Part shown: positions 7,274-16,149 of the stretch, in pieces
Numbering within the stretch: the stretch's first letter is position 1
Layout of the letters: each line of letters starts with the position of its first letter
Assembly (NCBI GenBank): GCA_938039305.1
Contig: CALHUZ010000286.1
Location: 1 to 17,261 of the forward strand
Direction of reading: 5' to 3'
From: an uncultured Saprospiraceae bacterium
GTDB lineage: Bacteria > Bacteroidota > Bacteroidia > Chitinophagales > Saprospiraceae
Length of the DNA: 17,261 nucleotides
Position numbers and translations under genes: made by a program
Notes under the pieces: generated by a model
Told to the model about the DNA's origin: nothing
The model's database searches: none
What the model saw: only the letters and a program-made list of their open reading frames with translations

Positions 7274-8536
7274 ATGAGTATAGCGATACCTACATCATTG
7301 ATCCCAGTTAGAAAGATTCAGGAAGCACGATTGATCCTTAAGGATATAATCGTTCATACTCCCTTGATGCACAATGCAAACTTGTCTCGAAAATATGGTG
7401 CTAACGTCTTTCTAAAGAGAGAAGATCTACAAGTGGTGCGCTCCTTTAAGATTAGAGGGGCTTACTATAAGATGTCCTTATTGACAGAAGATCAAAGAAG
7501 TAAAGGAGTTGTATGTGCAAGTGCCGGGAATCATGCTCAAGGAGTAGCTATGGCTTGCGCCAAATTAGATATTAGAGGGATCATCTTTATGCCAACGACT
7601 ACGCCAAAGCAAAAGATCGATAGGGTAAATCATTTTGGAGAAGGCAAAGTTGATATCAGGTTTATAGGCGATACCTTTGATGATAGTAAAGCGACAGCTA
7701 AGACATTTGCAGAAGCGCAAGGTATGATGATAATTCATCCATTCGATGATTCAGATGTGATAGCAGGACAAGGGACGACGGCTATCGAAGTACTTGAAGA
7801 TGCCAAAGTGCCGATAGATTACTTAATCGTTTCAGTCGGCGGTGGAGGACTCATAGCAGGTATGTCGAGTTACTTTAAAGTGTTGAGTCCTCATACTAAG
7901 ATCATAGCTGTGGAAGCTTCCGGAGCACCTTCGCTAAAGGCGGCAATGGATGCGGGAAAAGTTGTAGTTCTTGATCAAATAAATGGCTTTGCAGATGGTA
8001 TCGCTACTAAGAGTGTTGGCGAGATTCCGCTGAGTATTTGTCAAGAGACAGTAGATAGACATATTAAAGTTTCAGAAGGCAAGATGTGTGCGACTATACT
8101 CACGCTATATAATGAAGAGGCTATAGTTGTAGAACCAGCTTGCGCTAGTACAATTGCAGCGCTTGATGAGTTAGTAGAAGATATAAGAGGTAAGAATGTC
8201 GTCTGCGTCCTTAGTGGAGGGAACAACGACATCACGCGAATGGAAGAGATTAAGGAGCGTGCGATGATGTATGAAGGCAAGAAGCATTACTTCATAGTGA
8301 GGTTTCCACAAAGAGCAGGAGCGCTTAGAGAATTCTTGGATCTCTTAGGGCCAGATGATGACATTGCAAGATTTGAATATACTAAAAAGACCAACCGAGA
8401 TAGTGGGCCTGCACTAGTTGGAATAGAATTGAAAAACCCTTCTGATTTCCAATCGTTAACTGAGCGGATGACAGCTTCTGGGATTGACTTTCAGCATTTG
8501 AATAAGAGTCCTTTGCTCTTTGAGATGTTGGTGTGA
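7274..8536 (+). CDS. ilvA: threonine dehydratase (threonine ammonia-lyase), biosynthetic type with one ACT-like domain
   Basis: A 420-residue PLP enzyme that converts threonine to 2-oxobutanoate and ammonia, the first step to isoleucine. The PLP lysine is in RSFKIRGAYYKM (Lys59), with the substrate loop SAGNHAQG at 83-90, the phosphate-binding glycine loop VGGGGLIAG at 188-196 and SGGNND near 314-319. Residues about 338-418 form one ACT-like regulatory domain (HYFIVRFPQRAGALREFLDLL), so it is shorter than the about 510-residue E. coli enzyme, which has two. The regulatory domain points to the biosynthetic, isoleucine-responsive form rather than a catabolic one. It stands alone here; no other ilv genes are adjacent. 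Confidence 0.93.
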   Translation: MSIAIPTSLIPVRKIQEARLILKDIIVHTPLMHNANLSRKYGANVFLKREDLQVVRSFKIRGAYYKMSLLTEDQRSKGVVCASAGNHAQGVAMACAKLDIRGIIFMPTTTPKQKIDRVNHFGEGKVDIRFIGDTFDDSKATAKTFAEAQGMMIIHPFDDSDVIAGQGTTAIEVLEDAKVPIDYLIVSVGGGGLIAGMSSYFKVLSPHTKIIAVEASGAPSLKAAMDAGKVVVLDQINGFADGIATKSVGEIPLSICQETVDRHIKVSEGKMCATILTLYNEEAIVVEPACASTIAALDELVEDIRGKNVVCVLSGGNNDITRMEEIKERAMMYEGKKHYFIVRFPQRAGALREFLDLLGPDDDIARFEYTKKTNRDSGPALVGIELKNPSDFQSLTERMTASGIDFQHLNKSPLLFEMLV

Positions 8537-8639
8537 TGTCATTCAAGAGCTTATTGATATGACAGGCCACAAATCCCATTCTATGTTAAGCCTCCAACTA
8601 TAATAGATCTGAATCTTTTAATTTAGAAATTTAGGACTC

Positions 8640-8807
8640 CTACCTTCCCTGAAATTTTAACATAAGGCCATACAGCGCACCACCGATTATACCACATCCA
8701 ATGGCCCTTACTGGATCGACAGTTCCTAAAGTAATTAAATCAAATAGAGCGAACCCGATCGCCAGTGCTGCACCAAACATCACTGCTTTTTTTGTTCTTG
8801 ATTGCAT
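8640..8807 (-). CDS. small 55-residue membrane protein, unrecognised
   Basis: A short ORF reading MQSRTKKAVMFGAALAIG at the start and GGALYGLMLKFQGR at the end. Two hydrophobic stretches (about 8-28 and 36-51) are separated by a short polar turn (LGTVDPVRA), with a basic N-terminus; a two-helix hairpin in the membrane is likely. The ATG at 8807 lies one base after the TAA of the DUF1304 gene (8809-8811), so translational coupling to that gene is likely. I do not recognise the family. Its support comes from the tight spacing, the hydrophobic pattern with Gly-rich helices and the continuous frame; the risk is that it is chance. Confidence 0.6.
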   Translation of the reverse strand: MQSRTKKAVMFGAALAIGFALFDLITLGTVDPVRAIGCGIIGGALYGLMLKFQGR

Positions 8808-8808
8808 A

Positions 8809-9171
8809 TTATAACAAGTGTAATAAGACTAAAGCAATTATAGCAGGCACGGCCTGAACATATAAGATCTTTTTACTCGCCGTCACAGCCCCGAATATAC
8901 CAGCGACAATGACACAACTTAAAAAGAAGATAGCGATATAAATATTCCAAGGCGTAGTATTAATCAGTAATGACCAAACCAAACCTGCTGACAAAAATCC
9001 ATTGTATAGACCTTGGTTAGCAGCCATTGATTTTGTTGGTTCGAATAGATCCTTTGGAAAAGACTTAAATATTTTGGGTCCTCTTGATGTCCATGCGAAC
9101 ATCTCAAACCAGAGTATGTATAAGTGCAAGAATGCGATGAATCCGATGAAGATCTGTGTTATGATATGCAT
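8809..9171 (-). CDS. DUF1304 family integral membrane protein
   Basis: A 120-residue, very hydrophobic protein with about four membrane segments (near 4-24, 52-70, 74-95 and 101-119). The segment WFEMFAWTSRGPKIFKSFPK after the first helix and NQGLYNGFLSAGLVW before the second are typical of the DUF1304 family. The function of that family is not established. It follows rsmI by 48 bases on the same strand and is followed after one base by a small membrane ORF, so the three may be one transcript. Confidence 0.8.
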   Translation of the reverse strand: MHIITQIFIGFIAFLHLYILWFEMFAWTSRGPKIFKSFPKDLFEPTKSMAANQGLYNGFLSAGLVWSLLINTTPWNIYIAIFFLSCVIVAGIFGAVTASKKILYVQAVPAIIALVLLHLL

Positions 9172-9219
9172 GCTCTGTTTTTCTAATTTTAATATATGGT
9201 TTTAAATATTACTTTAATT

Positions 9220-9909
9220 TTATCCTTCCAATTTGTTTAGTGTCATATCCCCAATCACAACTACAAATTCTCCCTTTGTATTTCCGGACTCGAGTTTTTC
9301 AAGAACTTCAGAATTAGTGCCTCTGAATATGGTTTCATGAAGCTTACTGATTTCTTTGATTACAGCAACTTGTCTATCAGGTCCAAGATGTACGATTGAC
9401 TCTTTGATGAGTTTGATGATGCGATGTGTTGATTCATATAATACAATTGTACAACTGACTTCACTTAGAAACTTCCATCTGGTCTGTCTTCCCTTTTTGT
9501 GAGGCAAGAAACCTTCAAAAAAGAACCGATCACATGGAATGCCAGACATAGCTAAGGCTGGAGTGATGGCATTGGCTCCAGGTAGGCATGTTATCTTGAT
9601 GTCACTTTCATGTTCATGGCAAGCACGGACAAGTAGGAATCCTGGATCTGATATAGCAGGAGTGCCAGCATCAGTGATCAGAGCTATATCTGTTCCCTCA
9701 AGAAGCATCTCAATAACTCTCGGCGTCATCGAATGCTCGTTGTGAGCATGGAAGGATGACATTTTGGTAGATATCTCGCAATGTTTGAGCAGTTTGCCTG
9801 ACGTTCTGGTGTCTTCTGCTAGTATCAATGAGACTGCTTGCAATACTTCAATACCTCTTGGTGTCATATCTCCGAGGTTTCCAATGGGCGTAGGGACTAA
9901 ATAAAGCAT
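9220..9909 (-). CDS. rsmI: 16S rRNA (cytidine1402-2'-O)-methyltransferase
   Basis: RsmI methylates the ribose 2'-O of C1402 in the decoding centre of 16S rRNA using S-adenosylmethionine. I place the start at the ATG at 9909 (229 residues, MLYLVPTPIGNLGDMTPRG), where the conserved family N-terminus begins; an upstream in-frame ATG at 9939 would add only ten residues with no family support. Motifs: TPIGNLGDMTPR (7-18), AEDTRTSGKLL (31-41), SFHAHNE (52-58) and LITDAGTPAISDPG (77-90), the SAM-binding region of the tetrapyrrole methylase-like fold, then CLPGANAITPALAMSG (108-123). It is divergent from the T9SS cargo gene, with 103 bases between the two starts. Confidence 0.93.
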   Translation of the reverse strand: MLYLVPTPIGNLGDMTPRGIEVLQAVSLILAEDTRTSGKLLKHCEISTKMSSFHAHNEHSMTPRVIEMLLEGTDIALITDAGTPAISDPGFLLVRACHEHESDIKITCLPGANAITPALAMSGIPCDRFFFEGFLPHKKGRQTRWKFLSEVSCTIVLYESTHRIIKLIKESIVHLGPDRQVAVIKEISKLHETIFRGTNSEVLEKLESGNTKGEFVVVIGDMTLNKLEG

Positions 9910-10012
9910 ATCGTAAAGATAGAAGGCAAATTTTAACAAAGTGATATGAAGAAAAAATCGTTCTTGCCCGTTACTTCTTAAGTTAGCGGCGTAATAGAGG
10001 TTAAATGGTTTT

Positions 10013-12151
10013 ATGGGTAGAGTATATAATATCAGTTTTTTAGGATTTCGGCTGAGTAAATGCTGGATGGTCCTTTTGATCCTGTTTTTGTGCTTAAGTA
10101 CTGTGAGTTATGCGCAGCCGAGCAACGATGAGTGTTTCTCAGCGCTTCCTATCACTGACTTGGCGGACTTTTGCTCTTCAAACTTTACTACGGTTAGAGC
10201 GACAGCTTCTGCTGATGACAACTCTTCGTGCTGGTTGGAAAATGAAGCGGGCAATGATGTTTGGTATTCTTTCACGCCTCGCGAAGAAGGACTTTTACTT
10301 CGGTTCTTTGGTTCGGCTTCAAGCAATGATTTTACACTTAATAACTTCTCTGTTACTCTGTACGAAGGGAGGTGTAGTAATCTTAATGAGCTCAGTTGTC
10401 GAGTAAGTAGTGCTGAAAACTTATTTGAACGTGTATACAACAGCCTAATCATAGGGCGTACACATTATATAAGAGTTGCGAATGTCAGGGATTTTGAAGG
10501 AACATTTCAACTTTGTTTAAGGCAGTTTGCACCAATTCCAGAACCACAGCAAGACTGCACTACCGGTGTAGTCTTGTGTGATAAGTCATTGTTCGTCGTT
10601 GAGAAATTAGATAATGGAGGCCTTGACAATACTGAAGGAGAAGGAAGTTGCCTTTGGGAGCCAACAGATCCGTCTCCAAGTGAGACAGGTTCTGTATGGT
10701 ATAAGTGGACGGCCAGAACAACAGGTTCACTCACATTTACACTTACACCGAGTAATGATGATCCTGAAGAAGATCTTGACTTTGCTGTTTATCGATTCCC
10801 TGGAGGGTTAAATGATTGCGATAACAAGGAGGTAGTTTTGTGTATGGCCTCAGGAGAATCACTGGGTGCTGGAAATGCTAATTTACCATGTTTTGGGCCA
10901 ACAGGACTCATGGCCGGAGATACGGATTTGGTGGAATTTAGAGGATGTAGTCCTGGAGATAATAATTTCCTGGCTCCACTTAATATGATAGCTGGAGAAA
11001 GCTATGGACTATTAGTAAATAACTTCTCTGAAAGTGGATTTGGTTTTACAATTGACTTTGGTGGAACAGGAGAATTCTTAGGTCCAGAACCAGATTTTGA
11101 ATTTAGCACAGTCGATGATTTTGAGTGTGATAAAACTATTACTTTCGAAAATCTTTCAACTTCAACAACGGATGATATTGTCAGCTTGAACTGGCGTTTT
11201 GGAGAAGGTGCTTCACCACCACAAGCGATAGGGCAAGGACCTCATGATGTGATATACGAATCCTTTGGTCCTAAGGTAGCAGTGCTGACAGTAGAGACAG
11301 CTCGTGGTTGTAGAGTTACAAAAACATTGGATCTAACGGTTGATGCATGTTGTAATGATCTTGATCCTTTAGTGATCGAACCAGAAGTACAAGACCTTTC
11401 TTGTTTTGAATCCGCTGATGGTATGATTAGAACACTATTGACAAACGGTAGTCCTGACTTTCTATATGGTATTGATGGAGGTAGTCTTACTCCCGATGAA
11501 TCTTTTGCCCAACTTGATGCTGGCTCTTATACTATCCAGGTATTAGATATGAAAGGATGTGAGGGGGCTACAACAGTCATTGTTGATCAACCAGCTGAAA
11601 TAGAGTTGACTTTGACAGGGCCTCGAGACACAGTTGATCTTGGCACGAGTACTCAGATATTCTCTGACTTTCTTCCGATGGATCGTGATCTGATTTATAT
11701 GTGGTCACCACCAGATGGCTTGAGCTGTACGGATTGTGCAAACCCAGAAACCATTCCTCCTGGAACAACAGTTTATACATTGACGGTGACTGATCAGGAC
11801 GGATGTATGCAGTCAAGAGATATTACAATCTTAACGACAAATGATAAGCCGATTTATGCACCCAATATAATTTCACTTACTCCTTCGAATACTGCAAATG
11901 GGTTTTTTAGAATCTTCAGTTCAGTTTCTGCTGAACTTCTTGAAGAGCTTACTATTTATGACAGGTGGGGTGGACAAGTTTATAATGCTCAGAACATAAA
12001 TATAAGAGATGAATCATTTATTGGTTGGGGTGGCGTAAGCCAGCGCAGTGGAAAAAAAGTGAATCCAGGTCTTTTCATTTGGCTGGCTAAAGTACGATTT
12101 GTCGATGGCGAAGTACTTACTCTTTCTGGTGATTTAACAGTCATAGATTAA
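10013..12151 (+). CDS. secreted surface protein with PKD-like, SprB-like and T9SS type B C-terminal domain
   Basis: A 712-residue protein. An N-terminal hydrophobic segment (about 18-35, ending SYAQ) is the signal; Met19 is a possible shorter start. Next come two beta-rich Cys-containing regions, about 37-171 (NDVWYSFTP) and 181-350 (GSVWYKWTA, LDFAVYRF), with similar 'VWY-[SK]-[FW]-T' cores, suggesting a duplicated adhesin-like module. A PKD-like domain follows (about 362-443), then an SprB-like repeat (about 453-535: DLSCFESADG...LDAGSYTIQVLDMKGC) and a second Ig-like domain (about 540-607). Residues about 615-712 (LTIYDRWGGQVY...NPGLFIWLAKVRFVDGE) form the gliding-motility-associated type B sorting domain, directing export by the type IX secretion system. 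It is probably attached to or released from the cell surface. The ligand is unknown. lptC starts 4 bases after it. Confidence 0.85.
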   Translation: MGRVYNISFLGFRLSKCWMVLLILFLCLSTVSYAQPSNDECFSALPITDLADFCSSNFTTVRATASADDNSSCWLENEAGNDVWYSFTPREEGLLLRFFGSASSNDFTLNNFSVTLYEGRCSNLNELSCRVSSAENLFERVYNSLIIGRTHYIRVANVRDFEGTFQLCLRQFAPIPEPQQDCTTGVVLCDKSLFVVEKLDNGGLDNTEGEGSCLWEPTDPSPSETGSVWYKWTARTTGSLTFTLTPSNDDPEEDLDFAVYRFPGGLNDCDNKEVVLCMASGESLGAGNANLPCFGPTGLMAGDTDLVEFRGCSPGDNNFLAPLNMIAGESYGLLVNNFSESGFGFTIDFGGTGEFLGPEPDFEFSTVDDFECDKTITFENLSTSTTDDIVSLNWRFGEGASPPQAIGQGPHDVIYESFGPKVAVLTVETARGCRVTKTLDLTVDACCNDLDPLVIEPEVQDLSCFESADGMIRTLLTNGSPDFLYGIDGGSLTPDESFAQLDAGSYTIQVLDMKGCEGATTVIVDQPAEIELTLTGPRDTVDLGTSTQIFSDFLPMDRDLIYMWSPPDGLSCTDCANPETIPPGTTVYTLTVTDQDGCMQSRDITILTTNDKPIYAPNIISLTPSNTANGFFRIFSSVSAELLEELTIYDRWGGQVYNAQNINIRDESFIGWGGVSQRSGKKVNPGLFIWLAKVRFVDGEVLTLSGDLTVID

Positions 12152-12155
12152 CGCG

Positions 12156-12707
12156 ATGAATTTGAAACTTGCCATCAATATCTTTTGTGTTTTTCTAATT
12201 ATGGGTTGCGAATCTAAAGACGATTCTATACTGCAGGCACCAATAGATACGAAAAAAGAGATTGCTACAGATATAGAGTTATTTTATTCAGATAGTGCCA
12301 TAACCCAATTTAGGATTGTATCGCCCAGAAGAGAGTCTTATCTGGAAGAAGAAAAGTTAATTGAAAATTATCCAGAAGGTTTAGATATAGAATTTTACAA
12401 TAAAGATGGCAGTATCTTGTCTTCTATGGTTGCTAGTTCAGCGAGTCGTATCAATGTCGAAGGACTTATGATTTTAAAGGATAGTGTTGTGATGGTCAAT
12501 GCTAGTGGCGACGAACTTTACACCAGTGGTATAATCTGGAATGAACTGGAAAGCACTTTGAGAACGGAAAAATTTATTCGCTTGATCAAAGCAAGTTCAA
12601 AGGATACTTTTTATGGCTTTGGCTTTGAGGCGATCGACGACTTCTCCCAGTTCAGCATCAAGCAACTCAGTGGCAAAAGAAGATATGAGGATCTTACTGC
12701 TCAGTAA
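12156..12707 (+). CDS. lptC: LPS export protein LptC, lipoprotein form
   Basis: A 183-residue protein with a signal ending in LIMGC, so Cys18 would be lipidated. The body shows the LptC pattern: an early beta segment (ITQFRIVSPRRESYLEEEKL), a central ESYLEEEKLIENYPEGLDIE, GSILSSMVASSASRI and DELYTSGIIWNELESTLRTE, with the Bacteroidota-typical end GFGFEAIDDFSQFSIKQLSG. LptC passes LPS from the LptB2FG transporter to the LptA-type bridge in the periplasm. It begins 4 bases after the T9SS cargo gene and is followed after 67 bases by a CNNM/CBS gene. An OstA-like component of the same pathway opens this window. Confidence 0.85.
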   Translation: MNLKLAINIFCVFLIMGCESKDDSILQAPIDTKKEIATDIELFYSDSAITQFRIVSPRRESYLEEEKLIENYPEGLDIEFYNKDGSILSSMVASSASRINVEGLMILKDSVVMVNASGDELYTSGIIWNELESTLRTEKFIRLIKASSKDTFYGFGFEAIDDFSQFSIKQLSGKRRYEDLTAQ

Positions 12708-12774
12708 CTGAAAGACTATGAAGTAGTCCAGTAAGCGTATATTTACAGCGTAAAACTTCTGAATAGACACATTT

Positions 12775-14049
12775 ATGGTTGGACTCATATTTTTGATCCT
12801 GCTCTTCTTAGCACTTTCGGCTTTTTTCTCAGGCTCTGAGATTGCCTTTGTATCAGCTAATAAGCTGGGTATTGAGATCAAGAGAGAGGATGGCTCAAAG
12901 AGAGGCAATATTTTAGGTAGGTTCTTTGATAAGCCAGACGATTTTCTAGGTACAATGCTCGTGGGTAACAACATTGCTCTGGTGATATTGACCACCTTGA
13001 TGACGCAGCTCTTAAGACCAGCTTTTAGCTCATGGATGTCACCAGATGGGTATGGATTCATGTTTACTAGTACGATCATCATTACGCTTATTGTTTTAGC
13101 TTTTGGAGAGTATTTACCGAAGACTATATTTAGGCTTTTTGCCAACGAGTCGTTGTTTGCATTTGCGTATCCACTGCAGTTTTTCAAATATTTGCTGAAA
13201 GCGCCCACTTGGATCATGCTCGGTGTTACACATCAGATCATGAAGCTCTTCATTAATTCGCCAGATAAGAGTCTAACCGAAGCGCTTAGTAGGACTGATC
13301 TTCATCATTATATAGAGGAGACCGTTGGTGATTTCAACAAGGATATAGACAAAGAAATTTTTACAAATGCCCTCAATCTGAATCAGCTAAAGGTGCGTGA
13401 TTGTCTTGTCCCAAGACCTGAGATTATACATATAGATAAGAGTGAGAATACAGAAGAGCTTATAAAGCTTTTCAAAGAAACAAGGGTATCGAGAATTCTA
13501 ATTAGTGATGGAGATATTGAAAATATAGTAGGCTACATACATCATCAGCAACTTCTTGATCAGCCTAAGTCTTTTAATAAATTGATCATTGGGATTCCGT
13601 TTGTGCCAGAAGCTATGAATGCCAGAGACCTTATGCTGGCTTTTATAAATCAAAATACCAATATAGCCTGTGTAGTTGATGAGTTTGGAGGCATAGCAGG
13701 TATCATTACTTTGGAAGATATATTAGAAGAGATATTTGGTGAGATAGAAGATGAGCATGATGATGAAGGGTTTATAGAGACCGTCATCGGAGAAGGAGAA
13801 TACCTTTTCTCAGGGCGACTTGAGATAGATCACCTTAATGAGTCTTATCCAGAACTTAACCTACCAGAAGGAGAATATCATACGCTATCTGGATACATCG
13901 TAATGACCTCAGGGAAGATACCTGAGAACGAAGGTGATACCATAGAAATGGATGGCTACCAGTTTGTAATTGTAAAACTGAGTGACACCAAAATCGAACT
14001 GATTAGGGTTATAAAATTAAACCAAGAAGACGAGGAAGATAAAGACTAA
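12775..14049 (+). CDS. CNNM/CorC-type membrane protein with CBS pair
   Basis: A 424-residue protein of the hemolysin C/CorC family. Residues 1 to about 160 are the DUF21/CNNM membrane domain, with SGSEIAF (19-25) and GEYLPKT (111-117). A pair of CBS domains follows (about 205-320), including VPRPEIIHID and DEFGGIAGIITLEDILEEIFGEIEDEHD. A C-terminal transporter-associated domain covers about 335-415 (GEYLFSGRLEIDHLNE). Related proteins act in magnesium or other divalent cation transport or resistance; the bacteroidetal GldE is also of this family, so a gliding-related role cannot be excluded. It ends in an acidic tail and stops 15 bases before the gyrB stop, convergent to it. Confidence 0.87.
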   Translation: MVGLIFLILLFLALSAFFSGSEIAFVSANKLGIEIKREDGSKRGNILGRFFDKPDDFLGTMLVGNNIALVILTTLMTQLLRPAFSSWMSPDGYGFMFTSTIIITLIVLAFGEYLPKTIFRLFANESLFAFAYPLQFFKYLLKAPTWIMLGVTHQIMKLFINSPDKSLTEALSRTDLHHYIEETVGDFNKDIDKEIFTNALNLNQLKVRDCLVPRPEIIHIDKSENTEELIKLFKETRVSRILISDGDIENIVGYIHHQQLLDQPKSFNKLIIGIPFVPEAMNARDLMLAFINQNTNIACVVDEFGGIAGIITLEDILEEIFGEIEDEHDDEGFIETVIGEGEYLFSGRLEIDHLNESYPELNLPEGEYHTLSGYIVMTSGKIPENEGDTIEMDGYQFVIVKLSDTKIELIRVIKLNQEDEEDKD

Positions 14050-14064
14050 TTCAGCTCTAATTAT

Positions 14065-16008
14065 CTATACATCAACATTTGCATACGTTGCATTCTCCTC
14101 GATGAATTTTCTACGTGGAGGGACTTCATCACCCATGAGCATTGTGAATACTCTGTCGGATTCTATCGCATCTTCGATACCTACTTGTCTCAGCATCCGT
14201 GAGTCAGGGTCCATAGTTGTCTCCCAAAGCTGACCAGCATTCATCTCACCAAGACCCTTATAGCGTTGGATTTTTACTTTAGATTCGTCTCCGTCACTAT
14301 AAGTGTTGATGGCTGTCTGACGTTCTTCTTCATTCCAGCAATACATAAACTGCTTTCCTTTACCTACTCGATAAAGAGGCGGTGCTGCTACATAGATGTT
14401 TCCGTTTGTAATAAGTGGATACATATATCTAAAGAAGAAAGTAAGTATCAATGTCACGATGTGACTGCCATCTACATCGGCATCACACATGATGATTACT
14501 TTGCTATATCTTAACTTTTCTGTGTTGAGTATACGCTCACCGTCTTTTTCTTCGATTTTTACACCTAAAGCGGTAAACATATTTTTGATCTCCTCATTTT
14601 CGTAGATCTTATATTCCATCGCCTTCTCAACATTGAGTATTTTTCCTCTCAATGGAAGTATCGCTTGATACTCTCTGTTACGACCTTGCTTAGCAGTTCC
14701 TCCCGCACTATCTCCCTCAACTAAGAATATCTCACACTCATCAGGATTTCGAGAACTACAATCAGATAATTTTCCAGGAAGACCGCCACCCGTAAGGATG
14801 TTCTTACGCTGGACCATCTCTCTGGCCTTTCGTGCAGCATGTCTTGCTGTAGCTGCAAGGATCACTTTATCGATGATCACCTTTGCGAGCTTTGGGTTTT
14901 CTTCGAGATAGTACTTCAGTACATCTCCTACAGCTCTAGATACAATACCTGTGACTTCACTATTTCCTAATTCTCCTTTTGTCTGACCTTTGAACTGAGG
15001 TTCAGGAACCTTCACAGATACAACAGCCGTTAGGCCTTCTCTAAAGTCTTCTCCTGATATGGCAAATTTCAATTTGTTGAACATGCCACTGTCCTTACCA
15101 TATTGAGTAAAAACACGATTGACTGCTCTTCTAAAACCATTTACGTGAGAACCTCCTTCTCTAGTGTTGATGTTATTTACGAAAGAGTATATATTTTCTT
15201 TGTAGCCAGTATTATACTGCATGGCTACCTCTATTTCTACATGATCCTCCTTACCTGTTACGTAGATTGGATTGTTAAGGATTGGTGTTCTTGCTTCATC
15301 CAGAAACCTTACATATTCGAGTAGCCCACCTTCAGAAAAGAAGTCTTCTCTTTTTGGTTCTCCTTTGTCATCAAGATCTCTCATGTCTGTTAGAGAGAGC
15401 TTTAATCCTTTGTTTAAGTAGGATAATTCTTTAAGCCTTGTAGCAAGTACTGAGAATTTGTATTCAGTTTCCTCAAATATTTCCGAATCAGGGGTGAACT
15501 TGATAGTCGTACCTGTAGCCTCACTTGTTCCTATTTCTTTAACTCCTGATATTGGCTTACCATCAGAATATTCCTGCATATAAAGTTTGCCGTTACGCTT
15601 CACTTCCGCTCGCAAATGTGATGACAGTGCGTTCACACATGATACACCAACACCGTGAAGACCACCAGATACTTTGTAGGAGTTTTTGTCAAACTTTCCA
15701 CCTGCGTGAAGTACAGTCATAACCACTTCGAGGGCTGACTTTTGCAACTTCTCGTGCATATCCACTGGAATACCCCTACCGTCATCAGTTACGCTAACAG
15801 AGTTGTCAGTATGGATAATTGTATCAATAGTGGAGCAATGACCTGCGAGGTGCTCATCAATGGAGTTGTCTATAACTTCCCATACAAGGTGATGTAAGCC
15901 CTTTGTATCTGTACTTCCGATGTACATCCCTGGTCTTTTGCGCACCGCTTCAAGTCCTTCGAGGGCTGTTATTTCATTAGCATTATAGTCAGTATTCTGC
16001 TTAGCCAT
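14065..16008 (-). CDS. gyrB: DNA gyrase subunit B
   Basis: A 647-residue ATPase subunit of the type IIA topoisomerase that introduces negative supercoils. The GHKL ATPase domain has RKRPGMYIG (23-31), GLHHLVWEVIDNSIDE (37-52), DDGRGIPVDMH (75-85) and GGLHGVGVSCVNALS (115-129). The transducer domain carries the QTK loop (342-344). The TOPRIM domain has EGDSAGG (431-437), PLRGKILNVEKA (452-463) and DADVDG (509-514, the metal-binding acidic cluster). The C-terminus has RYKGLGEMN (582-590). The GLHHLVWEVIDNSIDE form favours GyrB over the ParE seen in this phylum. Its length is typical of bacteria without the E. coli insertion. A -7 box lies just upstream. Confidence 0.97.
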   Translation of the reverse strand: MAKQNTDYNANEITALEGLEAVRKRPGMYIGSTDTKGLHHLVWEVIDNSIDEHLAGHCSTIDTIIHTDNSVSVTDDGRGIPVDMHEKLQKSALEVVMTVLHAGGKFDKNSYKVSGGLHGVGVSCVNALSSHLRAEVKRNGKLYMQEYSDGKPISGVKEIGTSEATGTTIKFTPDSEIFEETEYKFSVLATRLKELSYLNKGLKLSLTDMRDLDDKGEPKREDFFSEGGLLEYVRFLDEARTPILNNPIYVTGKEDHVEIEVAMQYNTGYKENIYSFVNNINTREGGSHVNGFRRAVNRVFTQYGKDSGMFNKLKFAISGEDFREGLTAVVSVKVPEPQFKGQTKGELGNSEVTGIVSRAVGDVLKYYLEENPKLAKVIIDKVILAATARHAARKAREMVQRKNILTGGGLPGKLSDCSSRNPDECEIFLVEGDSAGGTAKQGRNREYQAILPLRGKILNVEKAMEYKIYENEEIKNMFTALGVKIEEKDGERILNTEKLRYSKVIIMCDADVDGSHIVTLILTFFFRYMYPLITNGNIYVAAPPLYRVGKGKQFMYCWNEEERQTAINTYSDGDESKVKIQRYKGLGEMNAGQLWETTMDPDSRMLRQVGIEDAIESDRVFTMLMGDEVPPRRKFIEENATYANVDV

Positions 16009-16030
16009 ATATCTATTTCAAAATGAGGTG

Positions 16031-16038
16031 CAAATATA
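16031..16038 (-). promoter_or_regulatory. -7 box (TATATTTG) of the gyrB promoter
   Basis: On the minus strand, TATATTTG fits the Bacteroidota TAnnTTTG consensus. A TTG lies 14 bases upstream, a spacing shorter than usual, so the -33 element is weak. The expected transcription start near 16024-16026 gives a short leader before the gyrB ATG at 16008. Confidence 0.5.
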
Positions 16039-16141
16039 CGATTTTGGCAGCTCAATTACTAGTTATGCCAATATATAAACGCTTCATTTTTAAGGAATTC
16101 GCTACTTATGTGGAGTGTATCAGTTTAACGAGTCTACAATC

Positions 16142-16149
16142 TATTTTTG
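16142..16149 (+). promoter_or_regulatory. candidate -7 box (TATTTTTG) of the DUF1214/DUF1254 pair
   Basis: TATTTTTG fits TAnnTTTG and lies about 55 bases before the ATG at 16204, but I see no good -33 element at the proper distance. Such eight-base matches can occur by chance in AT-rich intergenic DNA. Confidence 0.3.

Noticed and set aside
8537..8639. Gap between ilvA and the small membrane ORF checked for a terminator or RNA gene
   Set aside because: Only weak AT-rich inverted repeats are visible; nothing distinctive enough to call.
9914..9921. TATCTTTA on the minus strand as an rsmI -7 box
   Set aside because: It mismatches the last consensus base and would put the transcript start at or inside the start codon.
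9910..9939. Longer start for rsmI at 9939
   Set aside because: The conserved family N-terminus begins at the ATG at 9909; the extra ten residues do not fit the family.
12597..13217. 206-codon open frame on the minus strand across the lptC-CNNM junction
   Set aside because: It is opposite two conserved genes and has Ser/Ile/Lys-rich shadow-like composition with no recognisable domain.
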